From: Paraburkholderia xenovorans LB400
Lineage (GTDB): Bacteria > Pseudomonadota > Gammaproteobacteria > Burkholderiales > Burkholderiaceae
Reading direction: 5' to 3'
Assembly: GCF_000013645.1 (NCBI RefSeq)
Contig: NC_007951.1
Span: forward strand, 3,038,001-3,102,000
DNA: 64,000 bases
Below the pieces are notes generated by a model, which saw only the letters and a program-made list of their open reading frames with translations, searched no databases and was not told where the DNA came from. Of this stretch, positions 22,901 to 32,132 are shown piece by piece. Position numbers and translations under genes: made by a program. The first letter of the stretch is position 1, and every line of letters starts with the position of its first letter.

Positions 22901-23500
22901 TTCACGGACGATGTCCTCGACCCGTGTCAGATTTTCGCGCGTGTCGTGCAGACGGTTTTCGGTTTCGCGGCGGCGTTCCTTGTACTTCGACACACCCGCG
23001 GCTTCTTCGAGGAACACGCGCAGCTCTTCCGGCTTCGCCTCGATCAGGCGCGCGATCATGCCCTGCCCGATGATCGCGTATGCGCGCGGCCCGAGACCGG
23101 TGCCGAGGAAGATGTCCTGAATGTCGCGGCGACGCGCCGGCAAATTGTTGATGTAGTAGCTCGAGGTGCCGTCGCGCGTGAGCACGCGCTTGACGGCGAT
23201 TTCGGCATACTGGCCCCACTGGCCCGCGGCCCGGCCGTCGGCGTTGTCGAACACCAGTTCGACGCTGGCGCGGCTGCCGGGCTTGCGCGCGGTCGAGCCA
23301 TTGAAGATCACGTCCTGCATCGACTCGCCGCGCAGTTCGGAGGCGCGCGATTCGCCGAGCACCCAGCGCACGGCGTCGATGATGTTGGACTTGCCGCACC
23401 CGTTCGGTCCGACCACGCCGACTAGCTGGCCCGGAACCTGGAAATGCGTGGGATCGACGAATGACTTGAAGCCAGCGAGTTTGATCGAGGTCAGACGCAC
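19982..23500 (-). CDS. smc: Chromosome partition protein SMC
   Basis: SMC forms the ATP-driven condensin that organises and separates the chromosome. Starting from the GTG at 23500 the protein has 1172 residues, a normal size. It opens with RLTSIKLAGFKSFVDPTHF and the Walker A motif GPNGCGKSN. Long Ala/Glu/Arg/Gln-rich coiled coils flank a hinge at roughly residues 500-640, and the C-terminal head carries the signature LLSGGEKALTATALVF and Walker B FCLLDEVDAPLDD. The frame is open 26 codons further upstream, but that stretch has no family similarity. The gene is the head of the smc-zipA-ligA-def run. The presence of SMC rather than MukB fits beta-proteobacteria. Confidence 0.96.
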   Translation of the reverse strand: MRLTSIKLAGFKSFVDPTHFQVPGQLVGVVGPNGCGKSNIIDAVRWVLGESRASELRGESMQDVIFNGSTARKPGSRASVELVFDNADGRAAGQWGQYAEIAVKRVLTRDGTSSYYINNLPARRRDIQDIFLGTGLGPRAYAIIGQGMIARLIEAKPEELRVFLEEAAGVSKYKERRRETENRLHDTRENLTRVEDIVRELGANLEKLEAQAVVATRYKELQADGEEKQRLLWLLRKNEAGGEQERQQRAIEQAQIDLEAHTAKLREVEAQLETLRVAHYSASDAMQGAQGALYEANSEVSRLEAEIKFIVESRNRVQAQIAALNAQREQWQSQAQKAQDDLADAEEQLAVAEEKATLVEDEAAAKHDAMPALEARWRDAQTELNAERGGIAQTEQALKLEAAHQRNADQQLQQLQARHERLKSEAGGLDAPDEAQLEDLRMQLAEHEEILHDAQTRLADAQETLPRLDGERRAAQERVQAESSQIHQLDARLAALKQLQENVQTEGKIQPWLEKHELNGLPRLWKKLHVEAGWEAALEAVLRERLAALEVSNLDWVKAFATDAPPAKLAFYAPPVAGQPAATPPALRPLLSLVRIDDAGIRAVLNDWLGLSFVADDLQQALAMRSQLPEGGSFVVKAGHVVTRVGVQLYAADSEQAGMLARQQEIENLARQVRAQALLADEAKAAAIRAEAAHTQAAQALTDVRQQAERATQRVHALQMDVLKLTQAHERYTQRSTQIREELAEITAQIEEQRAMRAESEANFERHDGELAELQARFEDHQLAFEALDEELTAARGQARDLDRAATDARFAARNMANRIDELKRSIQVAHEQSERVAASLEDARAELETINEQTAHTGLQDALDIRAVKEEALHAARLELDDLTAKLRAADETRLTAERALQPLRDRINELQLKEQAARLNGEQFIEQLAAAGVDEAQLQAKLTPDMKPSYLQGEVTRINNAITALGPVNMAALDELKAATERKSFLDAQSTDLNSAIETLEDAIRKIDAETRTLLQGTFDQVNQHFGELFPRLFGGGQAKLIMTGDEILDAGVQVMAQPPGKKNSTIHLLSGGEKALTATALVFAMFQLNPAPFCLLDEVDAPLDDANTERFANLVRAMSDKTQFLFISHNKIAMEMAQQLIGVTMQEQGVSRIVAVDMETAAGFAQNIV

Positions 23501-23648
23501 GGCGATTTCGCTGTTTGAAAAGGGAAAAAATGGGTGGCTCGTGAAGGCCGCGCCAGCCGTTCGCCGATAGAGCGACACGGCCCGCGAACCCTCGGGCCTC
23601 GGGTGCCGGCTTCATGCGGTGAAGCATGCGTCGGCCAATGAGGGGCAA

Positions 23649-24644
23649 TCATACCATCGCGCGTGGGCGGTTCTTGCCGTCCTTGCGCTCGCCGGGGTCG
23701 GCACCGCGATCGCCGGCGGGGCTCGCGTCCTGAATGGCCGGATCGGGCGGCATCGCCCTGGTCCGATGCACCCAACTGGAGAGCGCCGAGGCCAGCACGA
23801 TGCACACGCCGCCCGCCCATTCGCGCGGCCCGGGCGTCTCGCCGGCGAAGAGCCACGCCGACAACGCCGTGACCACGATCTCGAACAGCATGATGATCGA
23901 CGCGCGGTTGGCCGGCACGCGCGCGAGTTCGTACTGCACCAGCATATTGTTCGACGCCAGCAGGAAACCGAGGCCGAGCACCAGCCACGCGGCCGTGCCG
24001 AGATGCGCGCCGGTGGGCGGCGCGGGCATCGCCTCGAATAGCGAAGCACAGGCGCTGAAAATCGCCGCGCCGCCGAAGATCGTCGCGGTGCGCATTTCCG
24101 GCCTCATGTCAGGCAGCACGCGGCTCGTCTTGAGGATCAGCACGTTGCTCATGGCAAAGCCCATGCCGCCCGCGAGGCCCGCCCATTCGGCGAGATTGCC
24201 GGGCACCGGAATGCCCAGTTGCGGCGACCACAGCATGGTCATCGCACCGACGAGCGACAGCGCGGCGAGACCCGCGCCCGCCCAGGTGAGCCGTTCATGC
24301 AGGATGAAGTGCGCGAAGAGCGCGGTCCACGCCGGGGTGAGATAGAACAGCAGCAGCACGCGCATCACCTGGCCGTGAATCGAGCCCCACACGAAGCCGA
24401 GGTTGGTAATGCCCGCCGCCAGCGCGAGCGCCGGCAGCAGCCAGTGCCAGCGCACGGTCCTGAGGGTTCGATAGCGCACCAGCAGCACGAACAGGCAGCC
24501 GGCGCCGCTCGTCAGCGCACTGGCCGCCGTGCCGGTCACGCCGAGCGCCGCCAGCATACGCAATGGATACCAGATCATGCCCCACACGGACGCGCCGAGC
24601 ATGATCGCGAGCGTCGGCCAACTGTTGCGAAGCCAGCTGGTCAT
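23649..24644 (-). CDS. EamA/DMT-family transporter
   Basis: A predicted inner-membrane exporter of the drug/metabolite transporter superfamily; the substrate is unknown. The 331-residue protein has about ten hydrophobic helices in two EamA halves. The first half includes TLAIMLGASVWGMIWYPLRM and the end of that half VLLLFYLTPAWTALFAHFIL; the second half includes MGFAMSNVLILKTSRVLPDM. A hydrophilic tail of roughly 40 residues follows the last helix. The ATG at 24644 has an AAGGAG site 9 bp upstream. The frame stays open for 85 codons upstream through a 9-bp tandem repeat, so a longer product cannot be excluded. Confidence 0.85.
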   Translation of the reverse strand: MTSWLRNSWPTLAIMLGASVWGMIWYPLRMLAALGVTGTAASALTSGAGCLFVLLVRYRTLRTVRWHWLLPALALAAGITNLGFVWGSIHGQVMRVLLLFYLTPAWTALFAHFILHERLTWAGAGLAALSLVGAMTMLWSPQLGIPVPGNLAEWAGLAGGMGFAMSNVLILKTSRVLPDMRPEMRTATIFGGAAIFSACASLFEAMPAPPTGAHLGTAAWLVLGLGFLLASNNMLVQYELARVPANRASIIMLFEIVVTALSAWLFAGETPGPREWAGGVCIVLASALSSWVHRTRAMPPDPAIQDASPAGDRGADPGERKDGKNRPRAMV

Positions 24645-24664
24645 GGTGCGAGGCTCCTTGCGGA

Positions 24665-24718
24665 GTCGTTCGAGTCGTTCGAGTCGTTCGAGATGTTCGA
24701 GTCGTTCGAGATGTTCAG
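24665..24718. repeat. 9-bp tandem repeat upstream of the EamA gene
   Basis: Six consecutive 9-bp units, GTCGTTCGA or GATGTTCGA (the last one imperfect), end just before the ribosome site of the EamA gene. The unit length is a multiple of three, so the upstream frame stays open. Confidence 0.9.
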
Positions 24719-25103
24719 ACCGGGGACCGCGGCGCTCCTGCGCCTGTTCTGTCCAGTTGTCTGCGGGACCGCTACGTACATTGCTGCTCCTGCTTCTTTC
24801 TTGCGCGAACCGTCGGCGGTTCGCGCCGTTCCCGCTGCAGCGCATTGCCTGCGCCGCCTGGCGGGTTGCGCCGTTGCTCGACGACGCGATGTCCTTCACC
24901 TGCTCAACCGTTCAATGGCCCTTCACGGCCCGGCCGCGGATCGCCCGCGACCGCTGCGGCACGATACGTCCGCCACGCTATAATCATCCGCTCGCCGTTG
25001 CTACCGTCCGTCTCGCGCGCTTTGCGCGTTTTATCGCCGGCGCGCGTGCCCTGCTTTCCCTTCGTCCATCAGCGCTCATCTTCGATCAGGCTCGATCCGC
25101 CCA
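24719..25103. other. Divergent spacer between the EamA gene and dapC
   Basis: About 385 bp without a recognisable gene. A perfect TATAAT box at 24979-24984 on the plus strand, about 120 bp before dapC, is a plausible -10 element, but the expected -35 position reads GCGGCA, a poor match. No inverted repeat with a clear operator character was seen. Confidence 0.4.
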
Positions 25104-26321
25104 GTGAACCCGCTACTCGACTCCCTTCAGCCCTACCCGTTCGAAAAGCTGCGCGCGCTTTTCAAGGACGTCACGCCGAACGCCGGCCTCGCGCACATCA
25201 GCTTCGGCATCGGCGAGCCGAAACACCCTACGCCCGCGCTGATCCGCGACGCCGTGGTGGCCTCGCTCGGCGGCTTGTCCGCGTATCCGGCCACGAGCGG
25301 ATCGCCCGCCTTGCGCGAGTCGATCGCGAAGTGGGTCACACAGCGCTACAACCTGCCGCCGGTCGATCCGGCCACCCAGGTGTTGCCGGTATCGGGTTCG
25401 CGCGAGGCGCTGTTCTCCCTCGCCCAAACCGTGCTCGACCCGCAAAAGAATGCCGGCGGCGAGCCTGCGATCGTACTCTGTCCGAACCCGTTCTACCAAA
25501 TCTACGAAGGCGCGGCGATTCTGGCCGGCGCGCAGCCGTATTTCGTGAATAGCGACCCGGCGCGCAACTTCGCCTGCGACTATTCGGCGGTGCCGGCCGA
25601 GATCTGGGCGCGCACGCAACTGCTCTACGTTTGTTCGCCCGGCAATCCGACCGGCGCGGTGCTCACGCTCGACGACTGGCGCGAGCTGTTCGCGCTGTCG
25701 GACCGCTACGGCTTCGTGATCGCCTCGGACGAGTGCTACTCCGAAATTTACTTCGACGAAGCCAAGCCGCCGCTCGGCGGCCTGGAAGCGGCCCATAAGC
25801 TCGGCCGCGGTTTCGAGCGGCTCGTCATGCTGTCGAGCCTGTCCAAGCGCTCGAACGTGCCTGGCATGCGCTCGGGCTTCGTCGCGGGCGACGCGGCGAT
25901 TCTCAAAGACTTCCTGCTCTACCGGACCTACCACGGCGCGGCCTTGTCGACGGTGTTCCAGAACGCCAGCATCGCGGCCTGGAACGACGAGGCACACGTG
26001 CGCGAGAACCGCGCGAAGTACCTGCAGAAGTTTTCCACCGTCACGCCGATGCTCGCCGAGGTGCTCGACGTGCGCCTGCCGGACGCGGCGTTCTACCTGT
26101 GGGCAGACGTCTCGCGCACGGGTCTCACGGATACCGTGTTCGCCCAGCGCCTCTACGCCGACTATAATGTGACGGTTCTGCCGGGCTCGTTCCTCGCGCG
26201 CACTGCGCACGGCGTGAACCCCGGCCGCAATTTCGTGCGCATGGCGCTCGTTGCCGACGTCGACGAATGCACGCAGGGCGCGCAGCGGATCGTCGATTTT
26301 TGCCGTGCGCTGGCGGGTTAG
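25104..26321 (+). CDS. dapC: Succinyldiaminopimelate transaminase DapC
   Basis: DapC is the PLP-dependent aminotransferase making N-succinyl-L,L-2,6-diaminopimelate in the succinylase branch of lysine and peptidoglycan precursor synthesis. The 405-residue protein is a fold-type I aminotransferase: it has ISFGIGEPKHPTP near the start, PNPFYQIYEG, the conserved YVCSPGNPTGAVL, SDECYSEIYFDE and the PLP lysine region LSSLSKRSNVPGMRSGFVAG. Function within the family is set by its position immediately before dapD and dapE. Translation starts at GTG 25104; no ATG in the frame would keep the conserved PYPFEKLRALF segment. The gap to dapD is 69 bp. Confidence 0.94.
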   Translation: MNPLLDSLQPYPFEKLRALFKDVTPNAGLAHISFGIGEPKHPTPALIRDAVVASLGGLSAYPATSGSPALRESIAKWVTQRYNLPPVDPATQVLPVSGSREALFSLAQTVLDPQKNAGGEPAIVLCPNPFYQIYEGAAILAGAQPYFVNSDPARNFACDYSAVPAEIWARTQLLYVCSPGNPTGAVLTLDDWRELFALSDRYGFVIASDECYSEIYFDEAKPPLGGLEAAHKLGRGFERLVMLSSLSKRSNVPGMRSGFVAGDAAILKDFLLYRTYHGAALSTVFQNASIAAWNDEAHVRENRAKYLQKFSTVTPMLAEVLDVRLPDAAFYLWADVSRTGLTDTVFAQRLYADYNVTVLPGSFLARTAHGVNPGRNFVRMALVADVDECTQGAQRIVDFCRALAG

Positions 26322-26390
26322 GATTCGTCAACGGCCGCTGCGCACCGCATCCCTTCTTCAGACTTCAACTCTCTTCGATAAAGCACGCAT

Positions 26391-27218
26391 ATGTCGCAAC
26401 AACTTCAGCAGATCATTGACACCGCCTGGGAAAACCGCGCCGAGCTGTCGCCGAAGGCCGCTCCGGCCGACGTGCGCGAAGCCGTCGCCCACGCCATCGA
26501 GCAACTGGACAAGGGCCTGCTGCGCGTCGCCGAGAAGAAAGACGGCGACTGGGTCGTCAATCAATGGCTGAAGAAAGCCGTACTGCTGTCGTTCCGCCTG
26601 GAAGACAACGCGCCGATGCCGGCCGGCGGCTACTCCCAGTTTTACGACAAGGTGCCGTCGAAGTTCGCCAGCTACACCGCTGAAGACTTCGCGGCCGGCG
26701 GCTTTCGCGTGGTGCCGCCCGCCATCGCGCGCCGCGGCTCGTTCATCGCGAAGAACGTCGTGCTGATGCCGTCGTACACCAACATCGGCGCGTACGTGGA
26801 CGAAGGCACGATGGTCGATACGTGGGCCACCGTCGGTTCCTGCGCGCAGATCGGCAAGAACGTTCACCTGTCGGGCGGCGTGGGCATCGGCGGCGTGCTG
26901 GAGCCGCTGCAGGCAAACCCGGTGATCATTGAAGACAACTGCTTCATCGGCGCGCGCTCGGAAGTGGTGGAAGGCGTGATCGTCGAGGAAAACTCGGTGA
27001 TCTCGATGGGCGTGTACCTCGGCCAGAGCACGAAGATTTACGACCGCGAAACCGGCGAAGTCACGTATGGCCGCATTCCTGCGGGCTCGGTGGTGGTGGC
27101 GGGCAACCTGCCGTCCAAAGACGGCACGCACAGCCTGTACTGCGCCGTGATCGTCAAGAAGGTGGACGCCAGGACGCGTGCGAAGGTCGGCCTGAACGAG
27201 CTGCTGCGAGGCGACTGA
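26391..27218 (+). CDS. dapD: 2,3,4,5-tetrahydropyridine-2,6-dicarboxylate N-succinyltransferase
   Basis: DapD transfers succinyl from succinyl-CoA to tetrahydrodipicolinate, entering the succinylase route to diaminopimelate. The 275-residue protein has the N-terminal helical domain ([20 protein letters not shown]) and a left-handed beta-helix of hexapeptide repeats, seen in [40 protein letters not shown] and [20 protein letters not shown]. Length equals that of the E. coli enzyme. Its TGA stop overlaps the ATG of the next gene by one base. Confidence 0.98.
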   Translation: MSQQLQQIIDTAWENRAELSPKAAPADVREAVAHAIEQLDKGLLRVAEKKDGDWVVNQWLKKAVLLSFRLEDNAPMPAGGYSQFYDKVPSKFASYTAEDFAAGGFRVVPPAIARRGSFIAKNVVLMPSYTNIGAYVDEGTMVDTWATVGSCAQIGKNVHLSGGVGIGGVLEPLQANPVIIEDNCFIGARSEVVEGVIVEENSVISMGVYLGQSTKIYDRETGEVTYGRIPAGSVVVAGNLPSKDGTHSLYCAVIVKKVDARTRAKVGLNELLRGD

Positions 27219-27583
27219 TGGCACGCGGCACCAAAACCGTCGTCTACGGCATTCCGAACTGCGATACCGTGAAAAAAGCCCGCGTGTGGCTGGAAGAGCA
27301 CGGCGTCGAGTTCGAGTTCCACGACTTCAAGAAACACGGCGTGACCGAGCCGCTCGTGCAGGACTGGCTGAAGGACGTGAAGCTCGACGCGCTGCTGAAC
27401 CGTCGCGGCACCACGTGGCGCGGCCTGTCCGACGACATGAAGGCCGCTGCGGATACGCAGCCGGGCGCGATCGCGTTGATGATCCACAAGCCGTCGGTAA
27501 TCAAGCGGCCGGTGCTGGTGGTCAACGGGCGCGTCAAGTCGCTCGGCTTTTCCGCGGACGAGTACGCAGCGCTGTTCGCATGA
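27218..27583 (+). CDS. ArsC/Spx-family thioredoxin-fold protein (YffB-like)
   Basis: A 121-residue protein of the arsenate reductase/Spx fold. It begins with VVYGIPNCDTVKKARVWLEE, placing the single conserved cysteine at residue 15, and ends with KRPVLVVNGRVKSLGFSADE, the cis-proline-containing strand of the fold. The only other usual catalytic cysteines of ArsC are absent, so arsenate reduction is unlikely; the YffB group is thought to use glutathione, but its substrate is unknown. It is embedded between dapD (1-bp overlap) and dapE, as in many proteobacteria, so it is cotranscribed with lysine genes. Confidence 0.9.
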   Translation: MARGTKTVVYGIPNCDTVKKARVWLEEHGVEFEFHDFKKHGVTEPLVQDWLKDVKLDALLNRRGTTWRGLSDDMKAAADTQPGAIALMIHKPSVIKRPVLVVNGRVKSLGFSADEYAALFA

Positions 27584-27755
27584 GAGCGGTATTGTTTTTC
27601 TGAGCGCAGGGCTGTTTGCCTGGGTCAAAGCGCGACTCGCCTGGTTTGGCGTGCAGTGCTGGATGCCTGGGCTCGCGGTCAGTTCGGCGCGAGTCTCAGG
27701 GCATGCGTCGAACGTATCGCGCCATGTAGTAAAAAACGCGGCCCCGGCCGCGTGA

Positions 27756-28973
<1,218 letters not shown>

Positions 28974-28989
28974 CCCAAGGACTATTGCG

Positions 28990-29874
28990 ATGACGCTCCC
29001 GTTTTCCACCGTTCGCGACCTGCTGCGTTTCGCGGTTTCGCGCTTCAACCAGGCCAATCTGTCTTTCGGCCACGGTTCGGCCAATGCTTACGACGAAGCC
29101 GCCTATCTGATCCTGCACACGCTGCATCTGCCGCTCGATCTGCTGGAGCCGTTTCTCGACGCGCGTTTGAGCGCCGCCGAAATCGACGCCGTGCTGAACG
29201 TGATCGAGCGCCGCGCCACCGAGCGCGTGCCGGCCGCTTACATCACGCAGGAAGCGTGGATGCACGGTTTCCATTTCTATGTGGACGAACGGGTGATCGT
29301 GCCGCGCTCGTTCATCGGCGAATTGCTGCAGGACGGTTTGCAGCCCTACGTGGAAGATCCCGAGCAGGTGAGCGCGGTGCTGGAGTTGTGCACCGGCTCC
29401 GGCTGCCTCGCGATTCTCGCGGCCCACGCGTTTCCGAACGCGGACATCGACGCGGTGGATCTGTCCGCGCCCGCACTGGAAGTCGCCACGCGCAACGTCA
29501 CGGACTACAAGCTCGACGACCGCATCGCGCTGTTCGAGGGCGACCTGTACGCGCCGCTCGCCGAGCGCCGCTACGACGTGATCATCAGCAATCCGCCGTA
29601 CGTGAACGCGGCGTCCATGCAGGAGCTGCCCGCCGAATACCGGCACGAGCCGGACATGGCGCTGGCGGGCGGCGCCGACGGCATGGACATCGTGCGCCGC
29701 ATCATCGCTGACGCGCGCAACTGGCTCACCGACGACGGCGTGCTGGTCGTTGAAATCGGCAATGAGCGGCAGCACGTGGAAGCAGCGTTTGGCGGCCTCG
29801 ATCTGGTCTGGCTGTCGACCAGCGCCGGCGACGACAACGTGTTCCTGATCCAGGCTGCCGATCTGCCGGTCTGA
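28990..29874 (+). CDS. prmB: Ribosomal protein L3 N5-glutamine methyltransferase PrmB
   Basis: PrmB methylates a glutamine of ribosomal protein L3 using S-adenosylmethionine. The 294-residue protein has the HemK-family layout: an N-terminal helical region with FGHGSANAYDEAAYLILHTL, the SAM-binding glycine motif VLELCTGSGCLAILAAHAF, and the substrate-glutamine motif NPPYVNA in VIISNPPYVNA. The ending EYRHEPDMALAGGADGMDIV is more like PrmB than PrmC. The ATG at 28990 has an AAGGA site 8 bp upstream. It closes the dap gene run. Confidence 0.93.
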   Translation: MTLPFSTVRDLLRFAVSRFNQANLSFGHGSANAYDEAAYLILHTLHLPLDLLEPFLDARLSAAEIDAVLNVIERRATERVPAAYITQEAWMHGFHFYVDERVIVPRSFIGELLQDGLQPYVEDPEQVSAVLELCTGSGCLAILAAHAFPNADIDAVDLSAPALEVATRNVTDYKLDDRIALFEGDLYAPLAERRYDVIISNPPYVNAASMQELPAEYRHEPDMALAGGADGMDIVRRIIADARNWLTDDGVLVVEIGNERQHVEAAFGGLDLVWLSTSAGDDNVFLIQAADLPV

Positions 29875-30019
29875 AGTTCTGCTGCATTCGCGCACGAAAC
29901 CACGAAGCCTGACCGTCACGCGCCCCCAAAGCACGCACGTTCGGTAAGATAGGCGCGGTCAGCTACCCGGCGCTCATCGAACCGGCCCGGGCAGCGCTTC
30001 GCCAACCCTTCGTCCACCT

Positions 30020-31471
30020 ATGCAATTCGACCTGCTTCACATCGGCACGCTGGTCGCCCTCTGCCACATTCTCGGCGTGGTCGCGGCGTGCCATGCGATT
30101 CTCAACACCCGCACGTCGCAAGGCGCGATTGCGTGGGCCGTGTCGCTGGTCGCAATGCCTTATCTGACGCTGGTGCCGTATCTGTTCCTCGGCCGCAGCA
30201 AGTTTGCCGGCTACGCGGACGCGCGCCGGGTCGAGAACGAACTGCTGCGCACGCGCGCGCATCCGCCGGAATGGGACACGCAGGCTTCGTCGGAAAGGCT
30301 GCCCACGCAGGAGCTCGGCGGCAGGCTCGTGCATTCGCTCACGCGTCTCGGCGGCATGCCGTTTCTGCCCGGCAACTCGGTGCGCACGCTGGTCAACGGC
30401 GCGGCAACCTTCGAGGCCATCTTCCAGGCGATCGAGGGCGCGCGCCGCTACGTCATCGTGCAGTTCTTCATCGTGCGCGACGACGCGCTCGGCGAGATGC
30501 TCAAAGACGCGCTGATCGCGAAAGCGCAGCAAGGGGTGCGCGTCTACTTCCTGTACGACAGCATCGGCAGCTTCGATCTGCCCCACCGCTATGTGGCGGC
30601 ACTGCGCGCGGCGGGCGTGGAAACGCACCCGTTCGCCACCCATCGCCGCTTCGTCAACCGTCTGCAGGTGAATTTCCGCAATCACCGCAAGATCGTTTCG
30701 GTGGACGGCGAACGCGCGTTTGTCGGCGGACACAACGTGGGCGTGGAATATCTCGGCGGCAAACCGCCACTTTCGCCGTGGCGCGATACGCATATCGAAG
30801 TGCGCGGCCCGGCGGTCGCCAGCATCCAGTTCGTGTTCACCGAAGACTGGCACTGGGCCACGCAGCAGTTGCCCGAATTCGACATGCCGCCCGCTGCGGC
30901 CGCCGACCCCGCGGCCGGCCAGGGCATGCACTGCCTCGTAGTGCCGAGCGGCCCGGCCGACAAGCAGGAGACCTGTTCGCTCTTTTTCGTCGAAGCGATC
31001 AATGCGGCGCGCGAGCGGATCTGGATCACCTCGCCCTACCTGATTCCCGATGAAGCGGTGTTCTCGGCGTTACGGCTCGCGGCGCTGCGCGGCGTGGACG
31101 TGCGCATTCTGATTCCGAGCCGGCGCGATCACCTCGTCGTATTCGCTGCTTCCAAACTGTATGCATATGACTCGCTGCGCGCCGGGATCCGGATCTTCCG
31201 CTACCAGCCGGGCTTCCTGCATCAGAAGGTCGTGCTGATCGACAGCGTGGCCGCGGCCATCGGCAGCGCCAATCTCGACAACCGCTCGTTCCGGCTGAAC
31301 TTCGAGATCATGGTGCTGACCGTGGATCGCGGCTTTGCCAAAGAGGTCGAAATGATGCTGCTGGCCGACTTCGCCGAATCGCGCGAAATCGACCGCAATG
31401 AGTACCGGCAGGCAGGCGCCCTGAAGCGCGTGCTGATGCACGTGGCGCGGCTCTTTTCGCCAATCCTGTAG
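30020..31471 (+). CDS. cls: Cardiolipin synthase (ClsA type, phospholipase D family)
   Basis: The enzyme condenses two phosphatidylglycerols to cardiolipin in the inner membrane. The 483-residue protein has two N-terminal membrane helices (LLHIGTLVALCHILGVVAAC and AIAWAVSLVAMPYLTLVPYL) and two phospholipase D catalytic motifs. The first is NFRNHRKIVSVDGERAFVGG and the second FLHQKVVLIDSVAAAIGSAN followed by LDNRS. Both have the full HxKxxxxD form, so it should be active. It is separated from prmB by 145 bp and is convergent with the glutathione peroxidase gene, 46 bp away. Confidence 0.94.
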   Translation: MQFDLLHIGTLVALCHILGVVAACHAILNTRTSQGAIAWAVSLVAMPYLTLVPYLFLGRSKFAGYADARRVENELLRTRAHPPEWDTQASSERLPTQELGGRLVHSLTRLGGMPFLPGNSVRTLVNGAATFEAIFQAIEGARRYVIVQFFIVRDDALGEMLKDALIAKAQQGVRVYFLYDSIGSFDLPHRYVAALRAAGVETHPFATHRRFVNRLQVNFRNHRKIVSVDGERAFVGGHNVGVEYLGGKPPLSPWRDTHIEVRGPAVASIQFVFTEDWHWATQQLPEFDMPPAAAADPAAGQGMHCLVVPSGPADKQETCSLFFVEAINAARERIWITSPYLIPDEAVFSALRLAALRGVDVRILIPSRRDHLVVFAASKLYAYDSLRAGIRIFRYQPGFLHQKVVLIDSVAAAIGSANLDNRSFRLNFEIMVLTVDRGFAKEVEMMLLADFAESREIDRNEYRQAGALKRVLMHVARLFSPIL

Positions 31472-31517
31472 AGACCGCCGTGACGCAACGCCAAGCCACC
31501 GTCGCCGTACCGCGGCC

Positions 31518-31997
31518 TCACAGCAGCTTTTCGATGTCCTCGGTAATCGCCTCGGGCTTCGTCAGCGGCGCGTAACGCTTCACCACATTGCCCTCACGGT
31601 CGATCAGAAACTTGGTGAAATTCCACTTGATCGCCTCGAGACCCAGCACGCCCGGCGCCTCGCCCGTCAGATAACGGAATAGCGGATGCGCGTTCGCACC
31701 GTTCACGTCCACCTTGTCGAACATCGGGAACGTCACGCCGTAATTCTTTTCGCAGAAGCTGCCGATCTGCGCTGCGTCGCCCGGCTCCTGCTTGCCGAAC
31801 TGGTTGCACGGAAAACCGAGTACCGCGAGCCCGCGCGCCGCGTAGGTCTCGTACAGCTTCTGCAAGCCGGCGTATTGCGGCGTGAACCCGCATTCGCTCG
31901 CCGTGTTGACGATCAGCAAAACCTTGCCGCTATATTGCTCGAGGCTCACTTCCTCGCCGCCGAGCGTGCGTGCCGAAAACGAATAGATCGATGTCAT
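31518..31997 (-). CDS. Glutathione peroxidase-family thiol peroxidase
   Basis: A 159-residue thioredoxin-fold peroxidase that reduces hydroperoxides. The catalytic motif NTASECGFTPQYAGLQKLYE has cysteine at residue 36 in place of selenocysteine. GFPCNQFGKQEPG supplies the glutamine and second cysteine, and IKWNFTKFLID the tryptophan and asparagine of the catalytic tetrad. Bacterial members of this type (BtuE) usually take electrons from thioredoxin rather than glutathione; which applies here is not visible. It has no signal peptide, so it is cytoplasmic. Confidence 0.94.
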   Translation of the reverse strand: MTSIYSFSARTLGGEEVSLEQYSGKVLLIVNTASECGFTPQYAGLQKLYETYAARGLAVLGFPCNQFGKQEPGDAAQIGSFCEKNYGVTFPMFDKVDVNGANAHPLFRYLTGEAPGVLGLEAIKWNFTKFLIDREGNVVKRYAPLTKPEAITEDIEKLL

Positions 31998-32132
31998 GGG
32001 CTCCCCCCGTGAAAGCCGTCAGTCTATGCCAAAAGCTGCGCCGGTACAGTCGGCCGAATGGCCGATCCCGCTTGAGCGCCCGGTGTCGGGCCCGGCAGTC
32101 TAAAATAGCGGTTTTCTCCAGCCGGCCTCTTC

